A stretch of DNA of 64,000 nucleotides. Origin: Pseudomonas sp. (GTDB lineage: Bacteria; Pseudomonadota; Gammaproteobacteria; Pseudomonadales; Pseudomonadaceae). Below are positions 41,252-49,143 of this stretch, one piece after another. The translations under genes and the position numbers were made by a program. The notes below the pieces were generated by a model. It did no database searches and was not told where the DNA came from. It was given only the letters and a program-made list of their open reading frames with translations. Every line of letters begins with the position of its first letter. The stretch's first letter is position 1. The stretch spans positions 328,547 to 392,546 of the forward strand of contig NZ_PEKX01000009.1 of NCBI RefSeq assembly GCF_002796985.1. The letters run 5' to 3'.

Positions 41252-43219
41252 TCAGGCGCGCTGGGAGGTGGGCAGGGTGACGACCTTGGCCTGACGTTGC
41301 AACGGTGCCGGGCGGCGCAGCTGGCGGAGGATGTCGGTGGCCTCGGCGAGCTGCTGTTCCAGCTCCTCGGTATAGCGCCCCAGCAGCAGAGAGCGTTGCC
41401 GCGCCTGCTGGGTTTCCTGGGCCAGGGCCTTGAGCCGCAGCATGTGGGTTTCCAGCATCTGCTTGTGTTCCAGGCTGTACTGCATCAATGGCATCAGGGC
41501 GTCGGCGGCCCATTGCTCGGCCTCTTCGCGCAGGCGCTGGTGCAGGCCGATGACTTCCTGGGCGACGGTGGCGAAGAAGCGCCGGGTCAGCAGGCGTTGC
41601 TCGGTGAGCAGGGTCTTCAGGTGCAGACGGAAGCGGTCGGCTTTCTCCTGCAGCTTGGCGAGGTCGCGCAGGTAGCGTTGGACACGGAACTGCGGGGCGT
41701 CCAGGGCGTTGAGCGGGTTTTCCTCGTTATGCCGCAAGTAGATGGCCGCGACCATGCGGTTAGCGGTTTCCGCTTCATGGCCGAGGGCAACCAGGTCGCC
41801 TTCCACGGTGCGGAAGAATTGCAGGATGGCCTGGTGGATGCCGACCGTGGTCCAGCTGCCGCGCAGCTTGTCGTGGACCTTCTTCAGGTGCTGTTCCAGG
41901 CGTTCGGCGCGCACCGCCTCGCGTAGCTGCTCGCCCTGGTGGCGCAGCAGGCGCTGGTTGGTCTTCAGGCTGAGCAGGCGCTTGTGGTGCAGGTTGTGGT
42001 CGTCCTTGGTCCGCGCGGTCAGCTCGAACAGCAACTGGCCGCTGTCCTGCTGCTGATCGTTGAGCAGCGCCTGCTGCTCCTTCACCTTGTCCAGGCGCAC
42101 ACGCAGGCTGTGCTGGCTGTTGTTGACCAGCGCCAGCACCTGGCCGACCACGGCGTTCTCCAGCAGGCGTTCCTTTTGCGCGACGATGCGCTCGCAGAGC
42201 AGTTCTTCCAGGGATTCCATCTGGCTGCGCACGAGCAGCTCGCGGTCGCCGCGGACTTTGGCCAGCAGTGCCTGCTTGGCGGAAAGCGGCAGTACGTCCT
42301 CGCGGGCGATGCCCAGCTGGCGAGCGGTGGTGTCCTGGATGTGGCGGATGGCGTTCTGCACGAAGGCATCGCCGGCCAGGTCGTCCCAGAGCACGTCGAT
42401 CTTGTTCAGCACGGCGTAGAGCGTGGTGTGGCCGTCGTCGCCGAGCTGGCGCACATGGTCCTGCCAGATGGCCATGTCGGAGGCGGTGACGCCGGTGTCG
42501 GCGGCCAGCAGGAAGAGGATCGACTGCGCACTGGGGAGCATCGACAGGGTCAGCTCGGGCTCGCTGCCCAGGGCGTTCAGACCGGGCGTGTCGAGGATGC
42601 GCAGGCCCTGGCGCAGCAGCGGGTGGTCGAAGTTGACCAGCGCGTGGCGCCACGCCGGCACCAGCACGATGCCGGGCTTGTCGGTGGCTTCGAGCATGTC
42701 CGGGTGGAAGCCCAGCTGGATCGCCTGTTCCACCGGCAGCGGCTTGGTCTTGGCGACCTGGGCGAAGGCCTCGGCCATGTTCGCCGGGTCCGAAGTATCC
42801 AGGGGAATGTTCACCCAGTGCCGCGGGATGCGCTTGAACTGCGCCACGCTGGCGTCGGCGACGCGGGTCTCGATGGGCAGCAGGCGGACGTAGGGGCGTT
42901 CCGAGCGTGGGTCGAAGAACAGCTCGGTGGGGCACATGGTGGTGCGCCCGGCCTGGGACGGCAGCATGCGGCGGCCGAACCCCGCGAAGAACAGGCTGTT
43001 GATCAGCTCGGTCTTGCCGCGCGAGTACTCGCCGACGAAGGCCAGGGTGATGTGGTCGATGCGCAGCAGGCGCAGGGTGCGTTCGAGGCGGTTCTCGATT
43101 TCCGGAGTATTCAGCCGGGCGCGCTCAAGCCAACTGCGATAGCGGGTGATCTCGCGGACCAGCTCGCGCTTCCAGGTGACGTAGGCGTCGATCTGCTGAC
43201 TGAGACGTTCCATGCTCAT
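41252..43219 (-). CDS. Dynamin-like large GTPase
   Basis: A 655-residue protein. G1 is GEYSRGKTELINSLF near residue 63, G3 is LDTPGLNALG near 209 and G4 is LNKIDVLWDDL near 272, all of the dynamin/FeoB class. The remaining ~380 residues are nearly all long helices with heptads (EELLCERIVAQKERLLENAV, LRKVRVRLDKVKEQQALLN-like, HLLRLKALAQETQQARQ), as in bacterial dynamin-like proteins. No transmembrane helix is seen, so membrane binding would be peripheral. It sits between metX and yggU with no obvious partner. Its role is unknown. Confidence 0.85.
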   Translation of the reverse strand: MSMERLSQQIDAYVTWKRELVREITRYRSWLERARLNTPEIENRLERTLRLLRIDHITLAFVGEYSRGKTELINSLFFAGFGRRMLPSQAGRTTMCPTELFFDPRSERPYVRLLPIETRVADASVAQFKRIPRHWVNIPLDTSDPANMAEAFAQVAKTKPLPVEQAIQLGFHPDMLEATDKPGIVLVPAWRHALVNFDHPLLRQGLRILDTPGLNALGSEPELTLSMLPSAQSILFLLAADTGVTASDMAIWQDHVRQLGDDGHTTLYAVLNKIDVLWDDLAGDAFVQNAIRHIQDTTARQLGIAREDVLPLSAKQALLAKVRGDRELLVRSQMESLEELLCERIVAQKERLLENAVVGQVLALVNNSQHSLRVRLDKVKEQQALLNDQQQDSGQLLFELTARTKDDHNLHHKRLLSLKTNQRLLRHQGEQLREAVRAERLEQHLKKVHDKLRGSWTTVGIHQAILQFFRTVEGDLVALGHEAETANRMVAAIYLRHNEENPLNALDAPQFRVQRYLRDLAKLQEKADRFRLHLKTLLTEQRLLTRRFFATVAQEVIGLHQRLREEAEQWAADALMPLMQYSLEHKQMLETHMLRLKALAQETQQARQRSLLLGRYTEELEQQLAEATDILRQLRRPAPLQRQAKVVTLPTSQRA

Positions 43220-43337
43220 CCGGGCGGTCCTTGGGCTGGCGCGTCCTGCGCGGGAATTGGATGGCGTGGATTATGCGATGGCGTGTAGGAATAGCAATTG
43301 GCCTACAGCACATTCCTACATGTAAGGTCGGCCAAGG

Positions 43338-43628
43338 CTACCGAGCGGCTATCCCAAGTTCTGCAGGAAACTTCGTGGGGCTGGGAATCCGTATGCGCTT
43401 CTGGCGATTCAGCTCGCCGCTTTCCAGCGTCACGCGGCTTTTCGGTACGCCAAAAGCCTTGCCGAGGAACGCCAACAGGTGCGCATTGGCCTTGCCCTCC
43501 ACCGGCGGCGCGGTGAGGCGGATCTTCAGGCGCTCACCGTGCAGCCCGGCGAACTCGTCGCGGCTCGCCTTGGGCTGCAGGTGGCAGTCGAGGATCAGGT
43601 CCTCGCCGTCCCAGAAATAAAAGCTCAT
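43338..43628 (-). CDS. yggU: DUF167 family protein YggU
   Basis: A 96-residue cytoplasmic protein. LDCHLQPKASRDEFAGLHGE, VKIRLTAPPVEGKANAHLLAFL-type and FGVPKSRVTLESGELNRQKRI blocks identify DUF167 (E. coli YggU). No activity is known. The ATG at 43628 is chosen; a longer frame reaches 43970 but runs through yggT on the same strand. It follows yggT by 50 bases, the order also seen in other gamma-proteobacteria. Confidence 0.9.
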   Translation of the reverse strand: MSFYFWDGEDLILDCHLQPKASRDEFAGLHGERLKIRLTAPPVEGKANAHLLAFLGKAFGVPKSRVTLESGELNRQKRIRIPSPTKFPAELGIAAR

Positions 43629-43678
43629 CTGTCTTGAGGACTCTCGGAGCTCGCCGCGCGGGCGAGCTCCCGGGTCAG

Positions 43679-44272
43679 TTACATGAAGGGGCTGAGGATC
43701 TGCGGCATCCCGGTCATCGCGGCCAGGTTGCCGATCACCAGCATGTCGATCAGCTTCAGCGCGATGAAGGCGAAGATTGGCGAGATATCCAGCCCGCCCA
43801 GGTTCGGCAGCAGCTTGCGGAACGGCGCCAGGAACGGCTCGCAGATCTGGTTCACCAGTTGGGCGCCGGGGTTGTGGCTGCCCGGAGCGACCCAGGAAAG
43901 GATCACGCTGATGATCAGGGCGAAGAAGAACACCTTCAGGAACAGCGAGGTGACCGCGATGATCGACCACACCAGCAGTTGCAGGATGTAGCCGCCCACG
44001 CCATAGCCCATCAGCGACAGGGTGATGACCATCAGCACCAGCTGGACCAGGATCGCCAGCACCAGCGAGGCGAAGTCGATGCCGCCGAAACCGGGGATGA
44101 CCTTGCGCAGCGGGTTCAGCAGCGGCTTGGTGGCGCGCACGATGAACTGGCTGAGCGGGTTGTAGAAGTCGGCGCGGACCAGCTGCAGGATGAAGCGCAG
44201 CAGGACGATCAGCAGGTAGAGGCTGCCCAGGGTCTGGATGACATAGATGGCAGCGTTGGAAAGACCGGTCAT
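43679..44272 (-). CDS. yggT: YggT family inner-membrane protein
   Basis: A 197-residue protein with two YggT repeats, each with a hydrophobic helix pair: LYLLIVLLRFILQLVRADFYNPLSQ with NPLRKVIPGFGGIDFASL, then FFFALIISVILSWV with EPFLAPFRKLLPNLGGLDISPI. The two repeats match in spacing of their NPL/APFRK-P-GGxD motifs. It starts 13 bases after proC. A role in osmotic or ion balance is proposed for the family but not proved. Confidence 0.92.
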   Translation of the reverse strand: MTGLSNAAIYVIQTLGSLYLLIVLLRFILQLVRADFYNPLSQFIVRATKPLLNPLRKVIPGFGGIDFASLVLAILVQLVLMVITLSLMGYGVGGYILQLLVWSIIAVTSLFLKVFFFALIISVILSWVAPGSHNPGAQLVNQICEPFLAPFRKLLPNLGGLDISPIFAFIALKLIDMLVIGNLAAMTGMPQILSPFM

Positions 44273-44285
44273 TGAGGGCTCCTCG

Positions 44286-45119
44286 TCATTGACCCAGTTG
44301 TTCGGCCAGCTCGGCGGAGCGGTGGTCGGCGGCGCTGACCGCCTTCTCCACCAGCGCCTCGAATCCGTTGGCCTGGAAAGTGGTGATGGCCGCTTCGGTG
44401 GTGCCCTTGGGCGAGGTCACGCGGCGGCGCAGTTCGGCCGGCTCGACATCGCTGCTGGTGGCCATCTGCGCGGCGCCCAGGGCGGTCTGGCGGGCCAGCT
44501 GACCGGCGACTTCGCGCGGCAGGCCGAGCTTCTCGCCGGCGGCGGTCATGGCTTCCATCAGCAGGAAGAAGTAGGCCGGGCCGCTACCGGAAACGGCGGT
44601 GACTGCATCGATCTGGCGTTCTTCGTCCAGCCACAGGGCAATGCCCACGGCGCTCAACAGCTGCTGCGCCTGCTCGCGCTGGACGGAGCTGACGCTGGCG
44701 TTGGGGTACAGGCCGCTGGCGCCCAGGCCGACCAGCGCCGGGGTGTTGGGCATGCAGCGGACGATGGCGCGCGGCTGGCCGTTCGCGGTGCCCAGCCAGC
44801 GCTCGAGGCTGGCGCAGGGGATACCGGCGGCGATGGAGACGATCAGTGCGTTCTCGGACAGCGACGGTGCCAACGCGAGGCAGACGTCCTTCATGACCTG
44901 CGGCTTGACCGCCAGGACCACCACGTCGGCGCCGGCCACGGCGCTGGCGTTGTCGCCAACTACTTCAATGCCATGTTCGGCGGCGATTTTCGCGCGTTGC
45001 TCGGCGCCTGGGTCGCTGGCGCGGATGTCGCTCGCGGCGACGCCCTTGGCGCGCAGGCCGCCGATGAGACTGGCGGCCATGTTGCCGGCGCCGATGAAGG
45101 CAATGCGGGTGCTGCTCAT
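44286..45119 (-). CDS. proC: Pyrroline-5-carboxylate reductase ProC
   Basis: A 277-residue NAD(P)H-dependent enzyme that makes proline. The Rossmann motif is IAFIGAGNMAASLIGGL at residues 6-22, followed by VVLAVKPQVMKDV, RCMPNTPALVG and the C-terminal dimerisation signature VTAVSGSGPAYFFLLMEAM and VTSPKGTTEAAI. Translation follows yggS closely (17 bases), the conserved yggS-proC-yggT arrangement. Confidence 0.96.
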   Translation of the reverse strand: MSSTRIAFIGAGNMAASLIGGLRAKGVAASDIRASDPGAEQRAKIAAEHGIEVVGDNASAVAGADVVVLAVKPQVMKDVCLALAPSLSENALIVSIAAGIPCASLERWLGTANGQPRAIVRCMPNTPALVGLGASGLYPNASVSSVQREQAQQLLSAVGIALWLDEERQIDAVTAVSGSGPAYFFLLMEAMTAAGEKLGLPREVAGQLARQTALGAAQMATSSDVEPAELRRRVTSPKGTTEAAITTFQANGFEALVEKAVSAADHRSAELAEQLGQ

Positions 45120-45136
45120 GGAGTCTCTTCCTTTAT

Positions 45137-45826
45137 TCAGTGCGATGCGCCGTAGTCGCGGGCGCCGAACAGCGCGGTACCGATCCGCACCCAGGTGGCG
45201 CCTTCGCCGATAGCGGCTTCGAGGTCGTGGCTCATGCCCATGGACAGGGTGTCCAGGCCGAGGTTCAGGGCTTGCATCAGCTCGCGCAGGCGGGCGAATG
45301 CTGCGTGCTGCGCGGCAACGTCTTCGGTTGGCTCAGGTATGGCCATCAAACCACGCAGTTTCAAGTGGGGCAGTTGCGAAATCGCCTGGGCGAGGGCGGG
45401 CAGCTCCTCGGGCGAGCAGCCGGATTTGCTGTCCTCGCCACTGACGTTCACCTGCAGCAGCACGTTGAGCGGCGGCAGGTTCGCCGGGCGCTGTTCGGAG
45501 AGGCGCTGGGCGACCTTCAGGCGGTCCACCGAGTGCACCCAGTGGAAGTGCTCGGCGATGGGGCGGGTCTTGTTGGACTGGATGGGGCCGATGAAATGCC
45601 AGGTTAAAGGCAGGTCGGCCAATTCGATCTGCTTGGCCAGTGCTTCCTGCAGGTAGTTCTCGCCGAAGTCGACCAAGCCACAGGCGTACGCCTCGCGGAT
45701 GTCGGAGGCGGGTTTGGTCTTGCTGACGGCAAGCAACTGCACCGATTCCGGCGTGCGATTTTTCGCTTGTTCCGCCTCACGGATTCGTACGCGAACCTTT
45801 GCAATATTCTCTGCTATCGTGGACAT
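45137..45826 (-). CDS. yggS: PLP homeostasis protein YggS
   Basis: A 229-residue alanine-racemase-barrel protein (COG0325). The PLP Lys36 is in LLAVSKTKPASDIREAY, with FGENYLQEA, WHFIGPIQSNKT and the phosphate site SMGMSHDLEAAI behind it. It keeps free pyridoxal phosphate in balance. The ATG at 45826 gives the family length; the frame runs further into pilT and was trimmed. It is divergent from pilT with a 73-base gap that must hold both promoters. Confidence 0.94.
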   Translation of the reverse strand: MSTIAENIAKVRVRIREAEQAKNRTPESVQLLAVSKTKPASDIREAYACGLVDFGENYLQEALAKQIELADLPLTWHFIGPIQSNKTRPIAEHFHWVHSVDRLKVAQRLSEQRPANLPPLNVLLQVNVSGEDSKSGCSPEELPALAQAISQLPHLKLRGLMAIPEPTEDVAAQHAAFARLRELMQALNLGLDTLSMGMSHDLEAAIGEGATWVRIGTALFGARDYGASH

Positions 45827-45899
45827 TACCGTCGCTTTTCCGCCCGGCTGCTGCGAGTTCTGCGGCATTCTACCTGCTTGTTCTTGATTGGGGAGTCCC

Positions 45900-46934
45900 A
45901 TGGATATTACCGAGTTGCTCGCCTTCAGCGCCAAGCAGGGCGCTTCGGACCTGCACCTCTCGGCAGGGTTGCCGCCGATGATCCGCGTTGACGGCGATGT
46001 TCGCCGCATCAACCTGCCGCCGCTCGAGCACAAGCAGGTCCACGCGCTGATCTACGACATCATGAATGACAAACAGCGCAAGGATTTCGAAGAGTTTCTG
46101 GAAACCGACTTCTCCTTCGAAGTGCCGGGTGTGGCGCGCTTCCGGGTCAACGCCTTCAACCAGAACCGCGGCGCTGGCGCCGTGTTCCGGACCATTCCCT
46201 CCAAGGTACTCACGATGGAGGACCTGGGGATGGGAGAAGTGTTCAAGCGTGTTTCCGACGTGCCGCGCGGCCTGGTGCTGGTCACCGGCCCGACCGGTTC
46301 GGGCAAGTCCACCTCGCTGGCGGCGATGCTCGACTACCTGAACAACACCAAGTACAGCCACATCCTTACCGTCGAAGACCCGATCGAATTCGTCCACGAA
46401 TCGAAGAAGTGCCTGGTCAACCAGCGCGAGGTGCACCGCGATACCCTTGGCTTCAACGAGGCACTGCGCTCGGCCCTGCGTGAGGACCCGGACATCATCC
46501 TGGTGGGCGAGATGCGAGACCTGGAGACCATCCGCCTGGCGCTGACCGCCGCGGAAACCGGTCACCTGGTGTTCGGCACCCTGCACACCACCTCGGCGGC
46601 CAAGACCATCGACCGTATCGTCGACGTGTTCCCCGCCGAGGAGAAATCCATGGTTCGCTCCATGCTCTCCGAATCCCTGCAGGCGGTGGTCTCCCAGACC
46701 CTGCTGAAGAAGATCGGGGGTGGCCGTGTTGCGGCCCACGAGATCATGATCGGCACCCCGGCGATCCGTAACCTGATCCGTGAGGACAAGGTCGCGCAGA
46801 TGTATTCGGCGATCCAGACCGGCGGCGCGATCGGCATGCAGACCCTGGACATGTGCCTCAAGGGCCTGGTCGCCAAAGGCCTGGTCTCCCGCGATGCGGC
46901 GAAAGAAAAAGCCAAGATCCCGGAAAACTTCTAA
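45900..46934 (+). CDS. pilT: Type IV pilus retraction ATPase PilT
   Basis: A 344-residue hexameric ATPase that powers pilus retraction and twitching at the inner membrane. The N-terminal PAS-like domain starts MDITELLAFSAKQGASDLHL; Walker A is GPTGSGKST at about 130, Walker B GEMRDLET, and the C-terminal AIRNLIRED motif needed for retraction is intact. GGGGAG lies just before the ATG at 45900. The length equals the P. aeruginosa protein as I recall it. pilU follows 102 bases later. Confidence 0.97.
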   Translation: MDITELLAFSAKQGASDLHLSAGLPPMIRVDGDVRRINLPPLEHKQVHALIYDIMNDKQRKDFEEFLETDFSFEVPGVARFRVNAFNQNRGAGAVFRTIPSKVLTMEDLGMGEVFKRVSDVPRGLVLVTGPTGSGKSTSLAAMLDYLNNTKYSHILTVEDPIEFVHESKKCLVNQREVHRDTLGFNEALRSALREDPDIILVGEMRDLETIRLALTAAETGHLVFGTLHTTSAAKTIDRIVDVFPAEEKSMVRSMLSESLQAVVSQTLLKKIGGGRVAAHEIMIGTPAIRNLIREDKVAQMYSAIQTGGAIGMQTLDMCLKGLVAKGLVSRDAAKEKAKIPENF

Positions 46935-47036
46935 CCCCACCGGGCCCTGCGGCCCGGCGCACGGAGCGCGCCACACGCACCCGCTTCGTGATCCGACAGC
47001 CCTGTCGTAGTCAGCGTGAACTCGGCGAGAAAGATC

Positions 47037-48182
47037 ATGGAATTCGAGAAGCTGTTGCGCCTGATGGTGGAAAAGGGGGCCTCTGACCTGTTCATCACGG
47101 CCGGCGTGCCGCCGTCGATGAAGGTCAACGGCAAGGTGCTGCCGGTGACCAAGACCGCGCTGTCGCCGGAGCAGACCCGCGAGACCGTGCTGTCGGTGAT
47201 GAACGAGCAACAGCGCCGCGATTTCGCCGAGAACCACGAATGCAACTTCGCCATCAGCGCCCGTGGCGTCGGTCGTTTCCGCGTCAGCGCCTTCTATCAG
47301 CGCAACCTGGTGGGCATGGTGCTGCGCCGCATCGAGACCACCATCCCGACCATCGACGACCTGAAGCTGCCGGAAATCCTCAAGAAGCTGGCGATGACCA
47401 AGCGCGGCCTGGTGATCTTCGTCGGCGCCACCGGTACCGGTAAGTCCACCTCACTGGCGGCGATGATCGGCTACCGCAACAAGAACTCCACCGGCCACAT
47501 CATCTCCATCGAAGACCCTATCGAATACATCCACCAACACCAGGGCTGCATCGTCACCCAGCGTGAGGTGGGTCTGGATACCGATACCTTCGAGGTGGCG
47601 CTGAAGAACACCCTGCGCCAGGCGCCGGACGTGATCATGATCGGCGAGGTGCGCTCGCGCGAGACCATGGACCACGCCGTGGCCTTCGCCGAAACCGGCC
47701 ACCTGTGCCTGGCGACCCTGCACGCCAACAACGCCAACCAGGCGCTGGAACGGATCATCCACTTCTTCCCGGCCGACCGGCATGGCCAGGTGTGGATGGA
47801 CCTCTCGCTCAACCTCAAGGCCATCGTCGCCCAGCAACTGGTGCCGACCCCGGACGGCAAGGGCCGCCGCGCGGTGATCGAGGTGCTGCTGAACACCCCG
47901 CTGGCCGCCGACCTGATCCGCAAGGGCGAAGTCCACGAGCTCAAGCCGCTGATGAAGCGCTCCACCGAGCAGGGTATGCAGACCTTCGACCAGGCGCTGT
48001 ACCAGCTCTACGTCCAGGGCGAGATCACCTACGAAGATGCGCTGGCCTACGCCGACTCGGCGAACGACCTGCGCCTGATGATCAAGCTGGGCTCGGAGAC
48101 CGACGCCGACCACTTGAGCACCATGACCCAGGGCCTGACTCTGGAGATGAGCGACGACGATCCCAACCGCCGCTTCCGCTGA
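47037..48182 (+). CDS. pilU: PilT-like retraction accessory ATPase PilU
   Basis: A 381-residue paralogue of PilT. It starts MEFEKLLRLMVEKGASDLFI; Walker A is GATGTGKST at about 130, and the Walker B region is GEVRSRETMDHAV. The C-terminal extension (TMTQGLTLEMSDDDPNRRF) is the PilU hallmark. PilU supports PilT-driven retraction under load. The ATG at 47037 is chosen over a GTG at 47016 for family agreement. A terminator follows. Confidence 0.96.
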   Translation: MEFEKLLRLMVEKGASDLFITAGVPPSMKVNGKVLPVTKTALSPEQTRETVLSVMNEQQRRDFAENHECNFAISARGVGRFRVSAFYQRNLVGMVLRRIETTIPTIDDLKLPEILKKLAMTKRGLVIFVGATGTGKSTSLAAMIGYRNKNSTGHIISIEDPIEYIHQHQGCIVTQREVGLDTDTFEVALKNTLRQAPDVIMIGEVRSRETMDHAVAFAETGHLCLATLHANNANQALERIIHFFPADRHGQVWMDLSLNLKAIVAQQLVPTPDGKGRRAVIEVLLNTPLAADLIRKGEVHELKPLMKRSTEQGMQTFDQALYQLYVQGEITYEDALAYADSANDLRLMIKLGSETDADHLSTMTQGLTLEMSDDDPNRRFR

Positions 48183-48198
48183 TCCCGCTTTGCCCGAG

Positions 48199-48219
48199 AA
48201 GCCCGCCCCGCGCGGGCTT
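48199..48219 (+). terminator. Intrinsic terminator of pilU
   Basis: Stem AAGCCCGC/GCGGGCTT around loop CCCGC, then TTTC, 16 bases past the pilU stop. Confidence 0.8.
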
Positions 48220-48261
48220 TTCGTTTATGCTGGAAACCACGTAACGCAACGGGAGAAAGGC

Positions 48262-48666
48262 ATGTCCGCCAACCCTGACACCCACAGCAAGGTCATCGGT
48301 TACCTGCTGTGGATCTTCGGCTTCACTGGCTCGCACCGCTTCTATTACGGTCGGCCGATCACCGGCACCATCTGGTTCTTCACCCTCGGCCTGTTCTTCA
48401 TCGGCTGGATCATCGACCTGTTCCTCATCCCTTCCATGGATGACGCAGCGGACCAGCGTTATCGCGCCGGCGGCGTGGATTACAACGTCGCCTGGATCCT
48501 GCTGACCTTCCTCGGCGTGTTCGGCGTGCACCGTATGTACATGGGCAAGTGGATCACCGGGATCATCTACCTGTTCACCGGCGGCCTGTTCCTGGTGGGC
48601 GTGCTCTATGACTTCTGGACCCTGAACAGCCAGATATCCGAGCGCAACGGGCCGCAGCGGATCTGA
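48262..48666 (+). CDS. Tandem TM2-domain membrane protein
   Basis: A 134-residue protein made of two TM2 units. The first (about 13-60) reads LLWIFGFTGSHRFYYGRPIT then WFFTLGLFFIGWIIDLFLIP; the second (about 78-122) reads LLTFLGVFGVHRMYMGKWIT then YLFTGGLFLVGVLYDFWTL. Each has the G-x-HR-x-Y-x-G turn and the D after the second helix. It is an internal duplication with four transmembrane helices. The TM2 role is not settled. GGGAGAAAGG precedes the ATG. Confidence 0.88.
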   Translation: MSANPDTHSKVIGYLLWIFGFTGSHRFYYGRPITGTIWFFTLGLFFIGWIIDLFLIPSMDDAADQRYRAGGVDYNVAWILLTFLGVFGVHRMYMGKWITGIIYLFTGGLFLVGVLYDFWTLNSQISERNGPQRI

Positions 48667-48736
48667 CGCGTTGTCACGCCCTGTCGGGCTGTTGTCATTC
48701 CTTGATGGTCCGAGCTTTGGATTTCCCTCTCCCTGA

Positions 48737-48758
48737 CCCTCTCCCTGAAGGGAGAGGG
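48737..48758. repeat. Perfect C/T-A/G palindrome
   Basis: CCCTCTCCCT and AGGGAGAGGG form a 10-bp stem with a 2-base centre. Similar C/T-rich hairpins are common in Pseudomonas intergenic DNA. No T tract follows. Confidence 0.6.
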
Positions 48759-48899
48759 GACATCCGTGCCTGGCGCGCTCTTCTGCGTTACCGGCGAGCA
48801 TGGAGCTAGCCGAGCACACCGAACGGCTCCCTCTCCCTGCGGAGCGGGGCGCGCAGCCAGGGCGGGGGAGTGGGCGGCATCTCGCGCCGGTCTTTCCCT

Positions 48900-48963
48900 G
48901 TAGGAGCGAGCTTGCTCGCGAACCGCATGGCGCCAGGTCTGTTCGCGAGCAAGCTCGCTCCTA
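48900..48963. repeat. REP pair, family 1
   Basis: Two perfect inverted copies of the REP core (48900-48922 and 48941-48963) in the gap before the transsulfuration operon. Confidence 0.9.
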
Positions 48964-49143
48964 CATAAAACCGCTTCGCCACGTCGTATCACTGTAGGGG
49001 CGAGTCCGCGGGTAGTCGCCACTCCTTCACCGCCGTCTTTCGTCGCACCGCCTGGCGCGAGCTGTGCCTGCCGCCTAAGGTCAGGAGGACAGTAGCAGGC
49101 GCCGCCGGGCGATCCCCAGGGCGCCGCAGAAGGAGTGGCTGCC

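Larger units (their letters stand above)
48667..49143. other. Gene-free repeat-rich interval of 477 bases
   Basis: No convincing coding frame on either strand. It holds a 22-base palindromic hairpin (48737-48758), a related C/T-rich copy near 48828-48840 that is not symmetric, a REP pair (48900-48963) and what looks like a REP half at about 48994-49017. The 3' end has a GC-rich leader before the cystathionine beta-synthase gene with self-complementary GCCTGC/GCAGGC blocks. Confidence 0.6.

Noticed and set aside
49000..49143. Riboswitch in the leader of cystathionine beta-synthase
   Set aside because: It is GC-rich and can pair with itself (GCCTGC/GCAGGC), but no known SAM or SAH aptamer motif was found. 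Noted only as possible structure.
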